Shown here: one piece after another, positions 12,737-23,995 of the stretch
Position numbering within the stretch: position 1 is the first letter of the stretch
Layout: each line of letters begins with the position of its first letter
Assembly (NCBI RefSeq): GCF_003086295.3
Contig: NC_092045.1
Coordinates: forward strand, 94,936,693-95,000,692
Direction: 5' to 3'
DNA from: Arachis hypogaea
Taxonomy: Eukaryota > Streptophyta > Magnoliopsida > Fabales > Fabaceae
Length of the DNA stretch: 64,000 nt
Notes under the pieces: model-generated
What the model was told of the DNA's origin: nothing
The model's input: only the letters and a program-made list of their open reading frames with translations
Databases searched by the model: none
Position numbers and translations under genes: made by a program

Positions 12737-14417
12737 TGGTACACGAAATCGTGATACACAACTTCGTGCAACTGACCAGCAAGTGCACTGGGTCATCCAA
12801 GTTATACCTTACGTGAGTAAGGGTCGATCCCATAGAGATTGTCGACTTGAAGAAAGCTACGGTCATCTTGTAAATCTCAGTTGGCAGATTCAAATGGTTA
12901 TGGGATTTTGATAATTAAAAGAACGAAATAGAACATAAAATAGGATAGAAATACTTATGCAATTCATTGGTGAGAATTTCAGATAAGTGTATGAAGATGC
13001 TTTGTTCCCTCTGAGCCTCTGCTTTCCTGTTGCCTTCATCCAATCATTCATACTCCTTTCCATGGCAAGCTGTATGTAGGTGGATCACCGTTGTCAATGG
13101 CTACCATCTATTCTCTCAGTGAAAATGGTCCTCTACAGTTTCCCGCATGGCTAATCAGCTGTCGGTTCTCGATCGTGTCAGAATAAGATCTATTGATCCT
13201 TTTGCGCATTGTCACTATGCCCCATAGTCGCGAGTTTGAAGCTCGTCACAGTCATCCCATCCCAGATCCTACTCGGAATACCACAGACAAGGTTTAAACT
13301 TTCCGGATCTCATGAATGCCGCCCATTTGATTCTAGCTTATACCACGAAGACTCTGATTGCATGGAATGGAAGCTCTGTTGTCAGGAGAAGCAACTATGC
13401 GTCGTGAACCAGGAGGCCAAGAGATACATACTCAAGCTTTAGCAGATAAAACGGAGGTGGTTGTCACTTGTCAGGCACGCGTCCATAAGGGAGGATGATG
13501 ATGAGTATCACGGATCATCACATCCATCAGGTTGAGTTACGAGTGAATATCTTAGAACAAGAATAAGCTTGAATTGAATAGAAGAACAATAGTACTTTGC
13601 ATTAATTCATGAGGAATAGCAGAGCTCCACACCTTAATCTATGATGTGTAGAAACTACACCGTTGAAAATACATAAGAACATGGTCTAGGCAAGGCCGGC
13701 TATGCCTCCCAAATAGAATGAAACAAACAAAAAAGGGTTCAAAGACCTGATCCCAAGATCAAAGATGATCAAAAGATCACAGATGATCAAAAAGATGAAA
13801 ATACAATAGTAAAAGGTCCTATTTATAGCCAACTAGTAACCTAGGGTTTACAGAAATAAGTAAATGATGCAAAAATCCACTTCCGGGGCCTACCTGGTGT
13901 CGCTGAGCATTGAAGCATTCACGTGCATAGGCTTCTCTTGGAGTTAAACGCCAGCTCTTGTGCCAATTTGGGCATTTAACTCCAGCTTTTATGCCAGTTT
14001 GGGCGTTTTACGCCAGAATTTTTATGCTGACTTGGAACGCCAGTTTGAGCCATCAAATCTCGGGCAAAGTATAAACTATTATATATTGCTGGAAAGCCCA
14101 AGATGTTTAATTTCCAACGCAATTGAGAGCGCGCCAATTAGGCTTCTGTAGCTCCAGAAAATCCACTTTGAATGCAGGGAAGTCAGAATCCAACAACATC
14201 TTCAGTCCTTTTTCAGCCTCTGAATTAGATTTTTGCTCAGGTCCCTCAATTTCAACTAGAAAATACCTGAAATCACAAAAAAATACACAAACTCATAGTA
14301 AAGTCCAGAAATGTGATTTTTGCATAAAACTAATCATTATATACTAAAAACTAACTAAATCATACTAAAAACTAATTAAAAACAATGCCAAAAAGCGTAT
14401 AAATTATCCGCTCATCA
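12737..14417 (-). repeat. Solo LTR (1681 bp) inside B's 5' LTR
   Basis: On the minus strand it runs TGATGAGCGG...TACCA, of the same superfamily as the LTRs at 336 and 37124. It is flanked by perfect 5-bp duplications GCCAC (12732-12736 and 14418-14422). The uninterrupted site survives in the other LTR near 5400. With no internal sequence, it is the product of LTR-LTR recombination. Palindromes of the GGAGTTAAACGCC type lie at 13930-14010. Confidence 0.93.
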
Positions 14418-16585
14418 GCCACTCCTCATAACACACTCCTACTCATACTCATTCCATCAACGTTAGCCATTTACCATTTCCTTTCCAAACTCATTAGTTC
14501 CTTAGTTTCTCAATTCGTCATCAGCAATCACCAAGTTTACTACTCTTCCTTCTCTCCCAACGAAACTCAACATCAATACATCAGAAACATAAATCTCCGT
14601 TCTCTAACATTTAATATAATCATCAACTAAAACCCTTAGCCTATTTTCCTTATTCCCATACTCAAATCTAAGTCCAAAAACCTTAAAATGGTGTCATAAA
14701 AGCTTACAACCTTGTTGGAAAGGTGAAATAGTTAAAAACAAAGTTTAAAATTATGAAACACGGCGTGTGCATCTGCAAAGGGGTGTGCGTGCGCACGCCC
14801 AGGAATATTTTCAAAGTGTGCGTACATATCAGAAAATCCTGAAATTCTGCAACTCTGTAGAATTTAAGATTTTAACCCCAACTTTGAATGATCATAACTC
14901 CCTCTACAAAATTTCAAATTTTACAAACTTTATATCAATTTGAAGAGTTTTTAATAAGCTTTAATTTAAATCAAATTTCAACAAATTTTAAAAACTGAGG
15001 CAAAAGTTATGATCAGACAAAATTCACCAAAAATCCATTTTTACCGAAAAACCTCTTAACCTCAAATTTAACCATCTCTCAATTCAAAACCAAACCAAAC
15101 CATGTCCAACCATCATAAACCACTACTACATACAACATCTTACCATTTCATATCATCCCCCTTAATTTCACACCTAAATTACTAAGTCATTACATGATGT
15201 CTCACTACCAATCCAAATTTTTCAATTCAATCATAAATCCACACTCATAATCATCCTCAACTAACAACAACCTCAATAACCAAAATAATTCCTCATCAAT
15301 TCTAGTAATCATCACTATATCATATATAGCATTAATCAAATACATCATAAAACTCATCAACACCAATAACATTCTCACAACTCATTATCAATCATTAACA
15401 ACACCAACCACTCTTAATATAATCCAATAGTTTCATCATTTCACAACAATATTACACATCAATAAATTCTCATACATTGATCCATCACTTGCCATCATCA
15501 TCATCATAATACTCACCCAACACCAACATTTCCCAATGATCATCATCAACCACAACAATTCAATACCACCAATAATTGACATCAATTCACATATAATTGT
15601 TCATTCACATATAAGTGTCCAGAAATATTACATATTACATAAAGAAAACCGAAATCATACCTTGGCCGATTTCTAAACGCACCAAACACCAAAACGAAAC
15701 CACCAAGCTTGATCCAAAGCTTCAACCAACTTCAACCAACACCAAAGCTCAAACTAACAACACATATATCACCAAAAATCAAAACCTAAGATACACAAAA
15801 CAACTAAACACAAGGGTTTAGTGAAACCTTACCTTACCCAATGTGATTAAGGGTAAAATCCAACATTTATCCGCTACTAGAGATCATCTAAACAACCAAA
15901 ACCACAAAATCTACTAAAAAACCAAACATAAAAGCGCACAGAACCTAGGGCACGAACTAGGAAGTGAAGAGAGAGATCTTACCAGATTTCTTTATATAGA
16001 AACATAGAGCTCCACAAGAGCTTCATGTGACCACAAACGGCTCATCAATCAGAGCTCTGGATCAAAAGTTATGACTTCCGGAAGATGAAGGTGAAAAGTA
16101 ACTAACCCTCACCTCTCCTCTCTTCTCAATCTGCGGCCCTCTCTCTTTGTGGGGAGAAAAATGAGCTGAAAAGCTCATTAAGTGAGCTTATATATGTTGG
16201 ACCTTGGGCCCAGTTTGGGTCCGATCCAACCCGTTAGCGTTTTTGGTCCGTTTGACCCATTTTAGGCCAAAACCTTTAAGATTAGTGTTCGATTTTCGAT
16301 TCTAAAATTATTTTTATCCTTTCAAAACAACAAATCAAATTTCTAAATATTATTTTCCAAAATATGCGGTACTGGACAGTTAGAGCCGGTACTGCCAGTT
16401 TAAGCGCCAGTACGCATTTTTACAAAAAATCTTTTCAAAAAGGTACATTTTCCAACTCAGAAAAATTCACTGAAATCAAATTTCAATTTTTTATTTTTAA
16501 ATTAAAACTTCTTAATTTTGAATTTATTCCGAGCACTAAAATTATTTTATTAAAACGATTTTACGTGAAAATGCGGGTTCTTACA

Positions 16586-16656
16586 AAAAGGCTATGAACA
16601 TGCTTCAGCAAGAATATGAAGAAAAAATTACAAGATTAGAAGTTGAGGTTAAGTGA
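16586..16656 (+). pseudogene. Split exon of a CACTA-type protein (3' part)
   Basis: It continues the frame of 3892-3996 across element B and ends at a TGA (16654-16656). The predicted helix around MLQQEYEEKITRLEVE looks like a coiled coil. A GT (gttaagtgag at 16648) could be a splice donor instead of readthrough to the stop. Confidence 0.45.
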
Positions 16657-17635
16657 GTATTTGATAATTCACATAAAAAAGTGTCTATCAATAAAACCTT
16701 TCTGTTCATTATTGATCTCTTTCTATTATTTCAAGGCATTTCTACATAAGGAAGAAACATATGAATCGACCACAAGTTAGCTGCATCAAGATTTAACAGC
16801 CTATAAAAATCAAATATGCAAGTCCTAGCTAATAGGTTGGATCAAATCCATTTTGAAGTGGAATCAAAATATAAGGCACTTTGTTTTTCCAATGATTGCA
16901 TTGTTTTCAGTTTTCACATGTTGGTAAAGACCTGAAGATATGTTTGCACATCATCATTTGACAGATAATGTTGAAATTCAAGACTTGATAGAATGCCTGC
17001 TAGCTGAGCAGAAAAAAATGAGTTAAAATAGAAAAATAAAAAAAAACTGGAAAAGGAATATAAGTGTTAATTGTTTTCTTATATCACTTCTTCTATCATA
17101 TTATACATGCATTCTTGTTTTGAAAAAAATTTATTTGGTCATAGAGAAGTAGCCATCACAGGCATAAGACTCATTATTTTTGCAATTATTTTTTCTCTCT
17201 TTTATGCCGACACATACCTCTACACCATTAAATTAAATTAGGTGTATGATTTAATGGAGAGTGGTGTGTATTAGGTTTGAGTATGATATAGAATAAGACA
17301 TTTACTACCCGTGATCCAAGTATCAAGGTAGTATCCTTTTGTAGTTTAATGTCTTGTGTTGGTGTTGAGCTCCTAGTTGTCAAGCTCTGTTTTTTTATCT
17401 TCCACGCATGTGTCTGTTGGTTCATATATTGGCTTTTAGGAATTTTCAATTCCACATCTGTTTTTAGATTTACTTTATGTTCTTCTTTTTTAACCAACAA
17501 GAAATAAGGCGTAATGAGGTCATAACCAATGCATGAATGAAGTTAGATGACAATAAAAGCAGCAAAAGCTTTTCGTACTTGGTGTGAACAATTATAAGGA
17601 ATTTTACAAACACTTATGTCTATCAATAAATGTAT

Positions 17636-17835
17636 TGAAGTGTGGCATTCCAAACGTCTAACACCTCATAGGGTTTCAAGTTCATGATCTCATTTTCAGG
17701 CATGAAATTAGCACCAATGCAATCCACCAATATCTCAATGTGCTGTTTGATATTATGCTTCCTATATACAAAAATATTTGGTATAACATACATGGGACGG
17801 GGTTTTAATCCATAAATATTTTCTGAGTATATGGG
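17636..17835 (-). pseudogene. Unrecognised minus-strand exon-like frame in CACTA
   Basis: About 66 codons are open on the minus strand, with well-spaced non-repetitive residues (for example HIEILVDCIGANFMPENEI). This is unlike the AT-rich noise around it. I do not recognise the family; CACTA elements can carry Ulp1-like or other captured genes. A further 90-codon minus frame at 17228-17500 is weaker. No start or splice site was confirmed. Confidence 0.3.
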
Positions 17836-18621
17836 ATGATGCTCTTCTACTCCCTTCTACTCTCTGAGGTTTGTACTTGTACCCTTTTCAATTTTAATGT
17901 TAATTATTCTTAGCTTTTTGTATTTGTTTCTTTATTGCTTTTCAGTAGTTGAAATAGAAAATATGTAATCTGCAGATTCAAAAAAGAATAGAAGAAATGG
18001 CTAGTGCTGGTTTGGACACTAATTCACTTGAGATATATATTTATGTACATAGTATTCTCTAATTATTATATGTTTAATATATGTTATTTTTAATATTTTG
18101 TTGTTGTAATTAATGTGATTGGAAAATGATGGTAATGTACTATATTGATTTTGTTTTAAAGTATTTCTTTTGTTTAAATATATAATATTTTAATTTTCTT
18201 CTATATTTTTAATGTCTTGTTTAAGTATTTCTTTTAAATAGTAAATGATGAGTAGCATAATAATGTAATTCTAACATCCAGATTAATATTTTAAAAATAA
18301 TATTGACAGGTTTGTGGAGGTTTGAAACCCCACAGAATAGCTATTCTTCTCAAAATGGAAAATTCCTTTTGTGGAGGGGGGTTTGAACCGCCACAAACGT
18401 TAACCAAAAACTACCACAAAATGCCAGCACAGAACCCCCACAAAAGGGATAGAAAATCGCCACTAAAGGACATTGTGGGAGTTGTAAAAAACTACCAGAA
18501 AGGAGCTCGTGGCACCTTAAATTTTGAAGATTTTTGAAACTGTCACAATTCTTTTTGTGGGGGTTTGAAACCTCCAAAAATAGGAAAAAAACGTCCACAA
18601 ATAAACAAAAATCTTGTAGTG

Positions 18622-19014
18622 TCTTTGGGTGCTAAACGCTAGGTTTGGACGTTTAGCGCCAGATTTGGCAGTGATTCTGGAAGAGACATATAGACTATCA
18701 TATATCGTTGAAAAGCTATGAAAGTTAGCTTTCTAACACCATTAAGACTGCATCAATTGGACCTTTGTCACTCAAGTTACGCTCGTTGGAATGCAAGGAG
18801 GTCAAGATTGATAGCATCTGCTATCCTTTCTTCGTCTCTGCACAAAGACTCTGCCAAATTTGTCCAAAATTCTCCTAAAATCATAAAAATAACACAAAAA
18901 CTCAAAGTAGCATCAAAAGATGAATTTTGCACTAAAATCTAATAAAACTTAATAAAATCTAACTAAAAACAACTAGAAAATGAGGTAAAAAAAGGTATAA
19001 GATATTCACTTATC
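18622..19014 (-). repeat. LTR part of element D (U3 side), cut by the CACTA insertion
   Basis: On the minus strand it begins TGATAAGTGAATATCTTATA. It matches 39550-39966 along its length at roughly 85% by eye. The CACTA end falls where the intact copy reads 'cctctttggg', so the intact copy acts as an empty site. The remainder of this LTR should be left of the CACTA, outside the window. Confidence 0.8.
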
Positions 19015-20497
19015 ACAATACCAACTTAAACCGTTGTTTGTCCTGAAGAAACTAAAACAATATAGGACCAAAGAAGAAAAAATGCTTAAAACTTTGAGTT
19101 ATCATTCATGCTCAGATCTAAATATTGAATGGAGCTATTAACACTCTATTTCTGAATAGCTTTGACATCTCACTATCCTTTGAAGCTCGGAAATATTGGC
19201 ATCCTTTTAGAACTAGAATCCGGATGATATTATTGATTCTCTTCTTTAGGATCTTGTTGATTCTTGAATACAACCTTTAAGCCTAACCGTGACTCTAAGT
19301 GTTTTGTTTTCAAGTATTACCACCTAATACATAAACACGACAAGCACTTAACTGGGGGAACCCTTTGTATTCGAATTTAGCTTTGCTTAAATTCCCAGAC
19401 AGTGGTGCTCAGAGCCTTAAGCGTACTCTTTAATAGCATCGGGTCACAACTTTAAATGTTCAGTCTCAGGGTTTACTTGACACCTTCACACCACAAGCAT
19501 ATAGTTAGAGATAACAACTCTTTTGAGTTTTTTAGGCCAATTTTGACCCTCCTAACCCTTGATGCTCAAAACCTTGGACCTTTCTCTTTTGTTCTTTTTC
19601 TTTTTATTTTCTTTTTTTTGCTGTTTCTTTAGCTTCAAGAATCAATCCTTTTTATTTTTTAGAGAATCAATAATACTTTTCTAAATTCCTGTTCCTTAAG
19701 AGTAAATATGCCCAACCCCAACATCAAGTATGCACAATTAATTCATACATTTAGAAAATAGAGATCAGTCCACCACATCAAAGTAATCAGAATAACTCAT
19801 AATATAACTCAAGATCTTATGTATTTTACTACTTCTTTTTCAAAAAAAAAATTTCCTTTTTTAAGCTTTAGTGGGTAATGAATGAGACATCTTCTAACCA
19901 TAAAAATTTCAAAATTGAACTACTAGACTAGAAAGCAAAGGAAATCCTAATAGTGATCATGCAAAAGCTAGAATAGGAACAGGAAATAAGATAAAGGAAG
20001 GGATAATGAAATTTAACCACGTCAGTTATGGTGGTTGCTGATCTTCCATGAAGATGATTCACCTTCCTTTGGTGCCATTGATGATAATATAAACCCAGAG
20101 CTCGCTCTGCAACACCAAACTTAAAAAGTTTGCTTCTCTCCAAGCAAAGAAAACTTGGTCCCTTTTTAGCGTTAAACGCTAGGACTGCTTGCCTTCCTGC
20201 TGGAGCTAAACGCCCAGTCTGGCATTTAGTGCCAGAGCCTTCCTGCTTCAGTGTGCTTTGTTCTTCCATTATGAGTTCTTCTGTCCCTGTTCTAAGCACT
20301 ATGCATGATCACAAACAATATTAAGCCTAGGAAAACTATGGAAATTAATGAAAAATAAAAATGAAAATCAAACTGAAATAAAACTGAAATAAAATATAAA
20401 TAAAATAAAGGGCACTTATGGTTGGGTTGCCTATCTACAAGCGCTTCTTTAAAGTCATTAGCTTGATACTTGATTGTTGAATTTTCTTCTGCTTCTT
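19015..20497 (-). mobile_element. 3' untranslated region of element D
   Basis: Reading on the minus strand from 20497 downwards: a GCGCTTG...GGCAACCCAA hairpin relic (20415-20450), palindromes of the GCGTTAAACGC type (20165-20240), AAGTTTGGTG (20113), then a 3' region related to 34240-34629. It ends with a degraded 'GGTTTAAGTTGGTATTG' against the LTR. The same order occurs in element A. There are no real genes here; a 123-codon minus frame at 19928-20299 crosses the palindromes and is not supported. Confidence 0.75.
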
Positions 20498-21598
20498 CTA
20501 GTTGGTTAAAAGAAATGATTTCAAGGGAGAAGAGGAGAAGATTAGCGCCCTCAGATTTGAATTTCTCCTAACAAGTTTTCTTTTTTTGTTATCAGCTTGA
20601 TTCCCCTTGCTTTTTAGGGTAGGGGTTGGATTTCTTTTTGTTGACCTTCTCTTTTTTGTGGATATCATCTCTTGTTCCTTGGTCACAATCCCCTTTTCAG
20701 TACATTCCTTAATTATCTCTACTACTCTGAATTCAGGATTTGGGTGTTGTGTGATGAGTGGAGTGTACCTTTCATCAAGAACCTCTGGAATTGGTGGTTC
20801 AATGAACTCACCCTCTATCTAGCTCTCTGCTTTATTGGAGTGTAAATTTCCATAATTGTTTACCTCCCTTACAATCTCCTTTATTTGTGCATCTTCTTCT
20901 TCTTCTTCCATGTGTGAGGGTGGAGAGTTCTCTAATTCACTGGGGTATGGACTCCTTTGAATGATTCCCTCACATTCTTTTGCAGGAATTTGCATTGCTT
21001 CTCATGTGAGGGAGTTTGGTTATTCCTCTGCCCAATGCTTGGTAATCACCTCCACATGCCCCTTTAAATTTTTGACACTCATTCTTATATCATGTATGTA
21101 ATTTTGAGCGGCATCCCCTAATTCTTTTATGGTAAGCTCTAAAGCTAACAGTTCTTGATAAAGAGATGATGATTCTTGATATGAATAACGAGATGGTGGC
21201 TTTTGATATGAGTAAAAAGAGCATGGTTCTTAGTATGGATAGAGAGATGGTGGTTCTTGGTATGAGTAAGCAGGGGATGAGGATGGAAATTTTTTCAAAA
21301 TTTCATCTATTATTTGCTGCAGTTCATGGCAGGCAAGATCAAAAGATGATGGTTCTTGATATGGGCAAGAAGATGAAGGTTTTTTATATAGATAGAGAGG
21401 TGGTGGTTCTCGATATGAATATGGATATGGTAGTTCTTGATATGAGTAAGGAGATGATGGTTCTTGATAGGTGGAATATAGAGCATTGACATCTCTTTGC
21501 TCTTGACCTTGCCAACCAAAATCTGGGTAGTTCCTCCTTTCACAATGATATGACTCACTTCTTAGATGTGAATAGTAACCCATGTGATCTCTTTCCAT
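20498..21598 (-). pseudogene. Gag-region pseudogene of element D with SYQEP repeats
   Basis: A minus-strand frame from ATG at 21598 reads MERDHMGYYSHLRSE and then about ten tandem blocks of the kind YQEPSSPYSYQE, a low-complexity Pro/Tyr/Ser domain. After a stop near 21230 weaker frames continue (an acidic EEEEED block, then a lysine-rich tail ending at 20498). I place it in the C-terminal gag region because it precedes the 3' module and no pol follows; no enzyme domain is visible. Nothing upstream of 21598 can be read, because a foreign LTR fragment begins at 21683. Confidence 0.55.
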
Positions 21599-21682
21599 TA
21601 TTTTTCCTCAGCACAAAACACCAAACAAAATTAAACGCACCAAAAGGTAAACAGAAAAGTAAGGAAGAAAGAACAGAAAGAG

Positions 21683-22320
21683 TGTAACACCCTAACTATC
21701 AAATATCACGCTTCCGACTGCGCCATTCTAATAGCTCGGATATTACGACGACTCTTATAATATTTAATACTAAAATATGAGCCTATTTAAATTAAATAAA
21801 ATCGCATAACCTTTCTAAAACACTTTTTCGTTGAAAACATAAACTTATATATACATACAAGCCAGATACAATACCTTAATTTATATATATATACACATCA
21901 CTAGCTTACAAACATACATACCATCAATTCCTATCCCTCTAACAAAATTAATAAAGATAAAGGCGAGGGAAAAATAATAACTAAGATAATACAAGAATAT
22001 CGAATAAACAGAAAATGAACATAACTCTTGTGAAGCTTCATTGCCCATATCCTGAAAAGGAAAAACCTGTAGGGGAGTGAGAATGTTGTCCTCACTGGTT
22101 CTCACTATAGGGTTACAGAAATTACGATAACAAGATACGTAAAATAAGACTATTTTTAGAGTATAGTGATCATTGCTCGTCTTATGAGTCTTTGCAAAAA
22201 CCATGGGTTCACATTCAAAATCCAAAAATCCTTTTTGAAGACTTGATAAATTTCTCAAATATTTTAAAACAAAACCTTTTTCCTTTCTTGTAAAATCTAA
22301 AAAGTTTTTCCTATACAGAG
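21683..22320 (-). repeat. Truncated LTR fragment (element E), TGTAACACCC type
   Basis: It begins TGTAACACCCTAACTATCAA, the minus-strand terminus shared with B and G but otherwise of a third family. It stops abruptly at 22320 where Athila-like pol sequence starts. The 5 bases before it are aagag; no matching copy was found. The 153-codon minus frame across it (21881-22342) has no recognisable domain. Confidence 0.65.
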
Positions 22321-23995
22321 ATGCACGTGGAGCAAGGTGCAAGTGTGGGGACGCCCTTTGAACTTACTAAAGACGCTGTGCCACCACAAATAGCTCCGAA
22401 TGATCAAGAGCCTCCCCATGAGCAAAAGATGGAATTGAAGCCCCTTCCACCCACCTCAAGTATGCTTACCTTGAGGATAATCAAAATCTCCCAGTCATCA
22501 TTGCAAGGGAACTCACCTCCCAACAAGAGGAGCAGTTGCTTAGTGTGCTGCGAAGACACAAGAAAGCAATTAGGTGGAGCTTGGCGGATATAGTAGGCAT
22601 CAGCCCCCATGTCTGCAAGCACCATATATTCTTAGAAGAGGGCGCAAGACCTGTCCGTCAACCTCAAAAGTGGCTGAAGCCCACCATTCTGGAGGTTGTC
22701 AAGAAGGAAGTGACCAGACTGCTCGAAGCTGACATCATCTATCCAATCTCAGATAGCAAATGGGTCAGCCCGGTACAGGTGGTACCAAAGAAGTCTGGAG
22801 TAACAACAGTAAAGAATGAGCATGGAGAACTCATTGTAACTAGAGTGCAGAACTCTTGGAGGGTGTGCATTGATTACAAGCATCTCAACCAGACTATCCG
22901 CAGGGATCACTACCCATTGCCCTTTATCGATCAAATGCTTGATCGCCTGTCATGTAAATCACACTACTATTTTCTAGATGGTTACACTGGCTATTTTCAA
23001 ATTCATATAGCTTCTGAAGATCAGGAGAAAACTAATTTTATGTGTCCCTTCGAAATGTATGCATATAAGAGAATGCCTTTTGGCTTATGTAATGCACCGG
23101 CTACGTTCCAAAGATGCATGATGAGTATTTTCTCAGATTTGCTTGAGAACTGTATGGAAGTTTTCATGGATGACTTTAGTGTGTATGGTGATTCGTTTAG
23201 CCTTTGCTTGGATAGTTTAGCTAGAGTATTAGACAGGTGTGTTAGTTCAAACCTTATACTGAATTTTGAAAAATGTCAATTTATGGTACAACAAGGTATT
23301 GTTCTAGGACATATTGTTTCTAATACTAGTATTTCAGTTGACCCAGCAAAGGTAGATGTTATTTCTGGTTTACCTCACCCCTCCTCTGTGAGGGAAGTCC
23401 GTTCGTTTCTTAGTCACGCAGGTTTTTACTGGCGATTTATTAAGGACTTCAGTAAGGTAGCACTGCTCTTATCCAGACTGCTACAGAAGGATGTTGAGTT
23501 CGAGCTGAATGTGGACTGCAAGGAGGCGTTCGATAAGCTAAAGACCGCCTTGACTCAAGCCCCTATTGTGAGAGGGCCTGACTGGAGTCAATTATTTGAG
23601 ATAATGTGTGATGCCTCCAATTACGCAGTAGGAGCGACGCTGGCTCAGCGCAATGGTAAAGACCCTTTTATAATTGCCTATGCATCTAAGACCTTAGACG
23701 CCGCTCAGTCTAATTACACTACCACTGAAAAAGAGCTTCTGGCTATTGTTTTTGCTCTGGATAAATTTTGAGCCTACTTACTTGGTACTAAGGTGGTAGT
23801 ATACTTAGACCATGCAGCTCTAAGATATTTATTAGCTAAGAAAGAGTCCAAACCAAGGCTCATATTTTGGATATTGTTGCTGCAAGAATTTGATTTAGAA
23901 ATTAAGGATAGGAGTGGCTCTCAGAATTTAGTGGCTGACCACTTGAGTCGCCTTGAGCATATTAAGCATGATTCCACTCCTATCAATGATGCTTT
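22321..23995 (+). pseudogene. Athila-like pol: reverse transcriptase and RNase H, broken
   Basis: The sequence starts inside pol, with a frameshift near 22450. A 411-codon frame (22536-23771) then holds the whole RT: WRVCIDYKHLNQTIRRDHYP, then the catalytic MEVFMDDFSVYG with both Asp present, then VREVRSFLSHAGFYWRFIKD. RNase H follows (EIMCDASNYAVGATLAQ, YTTTEKELLAIVFALDKF). A TGA at 23769 replaces an expected Arg codon. The same frame resumes to [12 protein letters not shown] (23793-24000). Blocks match the Athila branch of Ty3/gypsy. Protease and gag are missing upstream, where an unrelated LTR fragment abuts. RT/RNase H would copy element RNA in cytoplasmic particles; this copy is dead. 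Confidence 0.92.

Larger units (their letters stand above)
3997..16585 (-). mobile_element. Element B: Ty3/gypsy chromovirus-like retrotransposon, degenerate
   Basis: Two long LTRs (3997-7593 and 11278-16585) flank a 3.7-kb internal region, all on the minus strand. Gag, a reverse transcriptase tail, RNase H and integrase pieces can be read in order on the minus strand, with stops, frameshifts and a missing protease and RT core. The primer site is of initiator-Met type and a purine tract borders the 3' LTR. LTR length, gag with a zinc knuckle and the primer suggest the Tekay/Del branch of chromoviruses; no chromodomain is visible. The LTRs differ in many places, so B is clearly older than A or G. 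It inserted in a CACTA exon and later took a further insertion. Confidence 0.85.
11278..16585 (-). repeat. 5' LTR of element B, interrupted by a solo LTR
   Basis: Same family as 3997-7593, from TGTAACACCC at 11278 to TTCTTACA at 16585. Without the 1681-bp insertion and its 5-bp duplication it is about 3620 bp. It carries a much longer (TA)n run (11356-11431) than its partner, and the same palindrome TGTGATATCACA at 12283-12294. Confidence 0.9.
16586..18621 (+). mobile_element. CACTA transposon segment to its right terminus
   Basis: The end reads CTTGTAGTG at 18613-18621, i.e. CACTACAAG on the other strand, the standard CACTA terminal inverted repeat. The 320 bases before it hold subterminal repeats in both orientations ('tttgtggaggtttgaaaccc', 'ccacaaaagg', 'gtgggggtttgaaacctcc'). 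The 3-bp duplication should be TCT (18622-18624). The left end lies outside the window. From 16660 to 18300 there is AT-rich sequence with only weak coding signals. Confidence 0.8.

Noticed and set aside
17228..17500. 90-codon minus frame as a CACTA gene
   Set aside because: There is no recognised motif and the composition is lysine/threonine-rich; too weak to call as coding.
21166..21489. Plus-strand 107-codon frame of MVVLDMS-type repeats
   Set aside because: It is the antisense shadow of the SYQEP repeats on the minus strand.
21881..22342. 153-codon minus-strand frame
   Set aside because: It crosses the junction of an LTR fragment with pol and has no recognisable domain; it is a chance frame.
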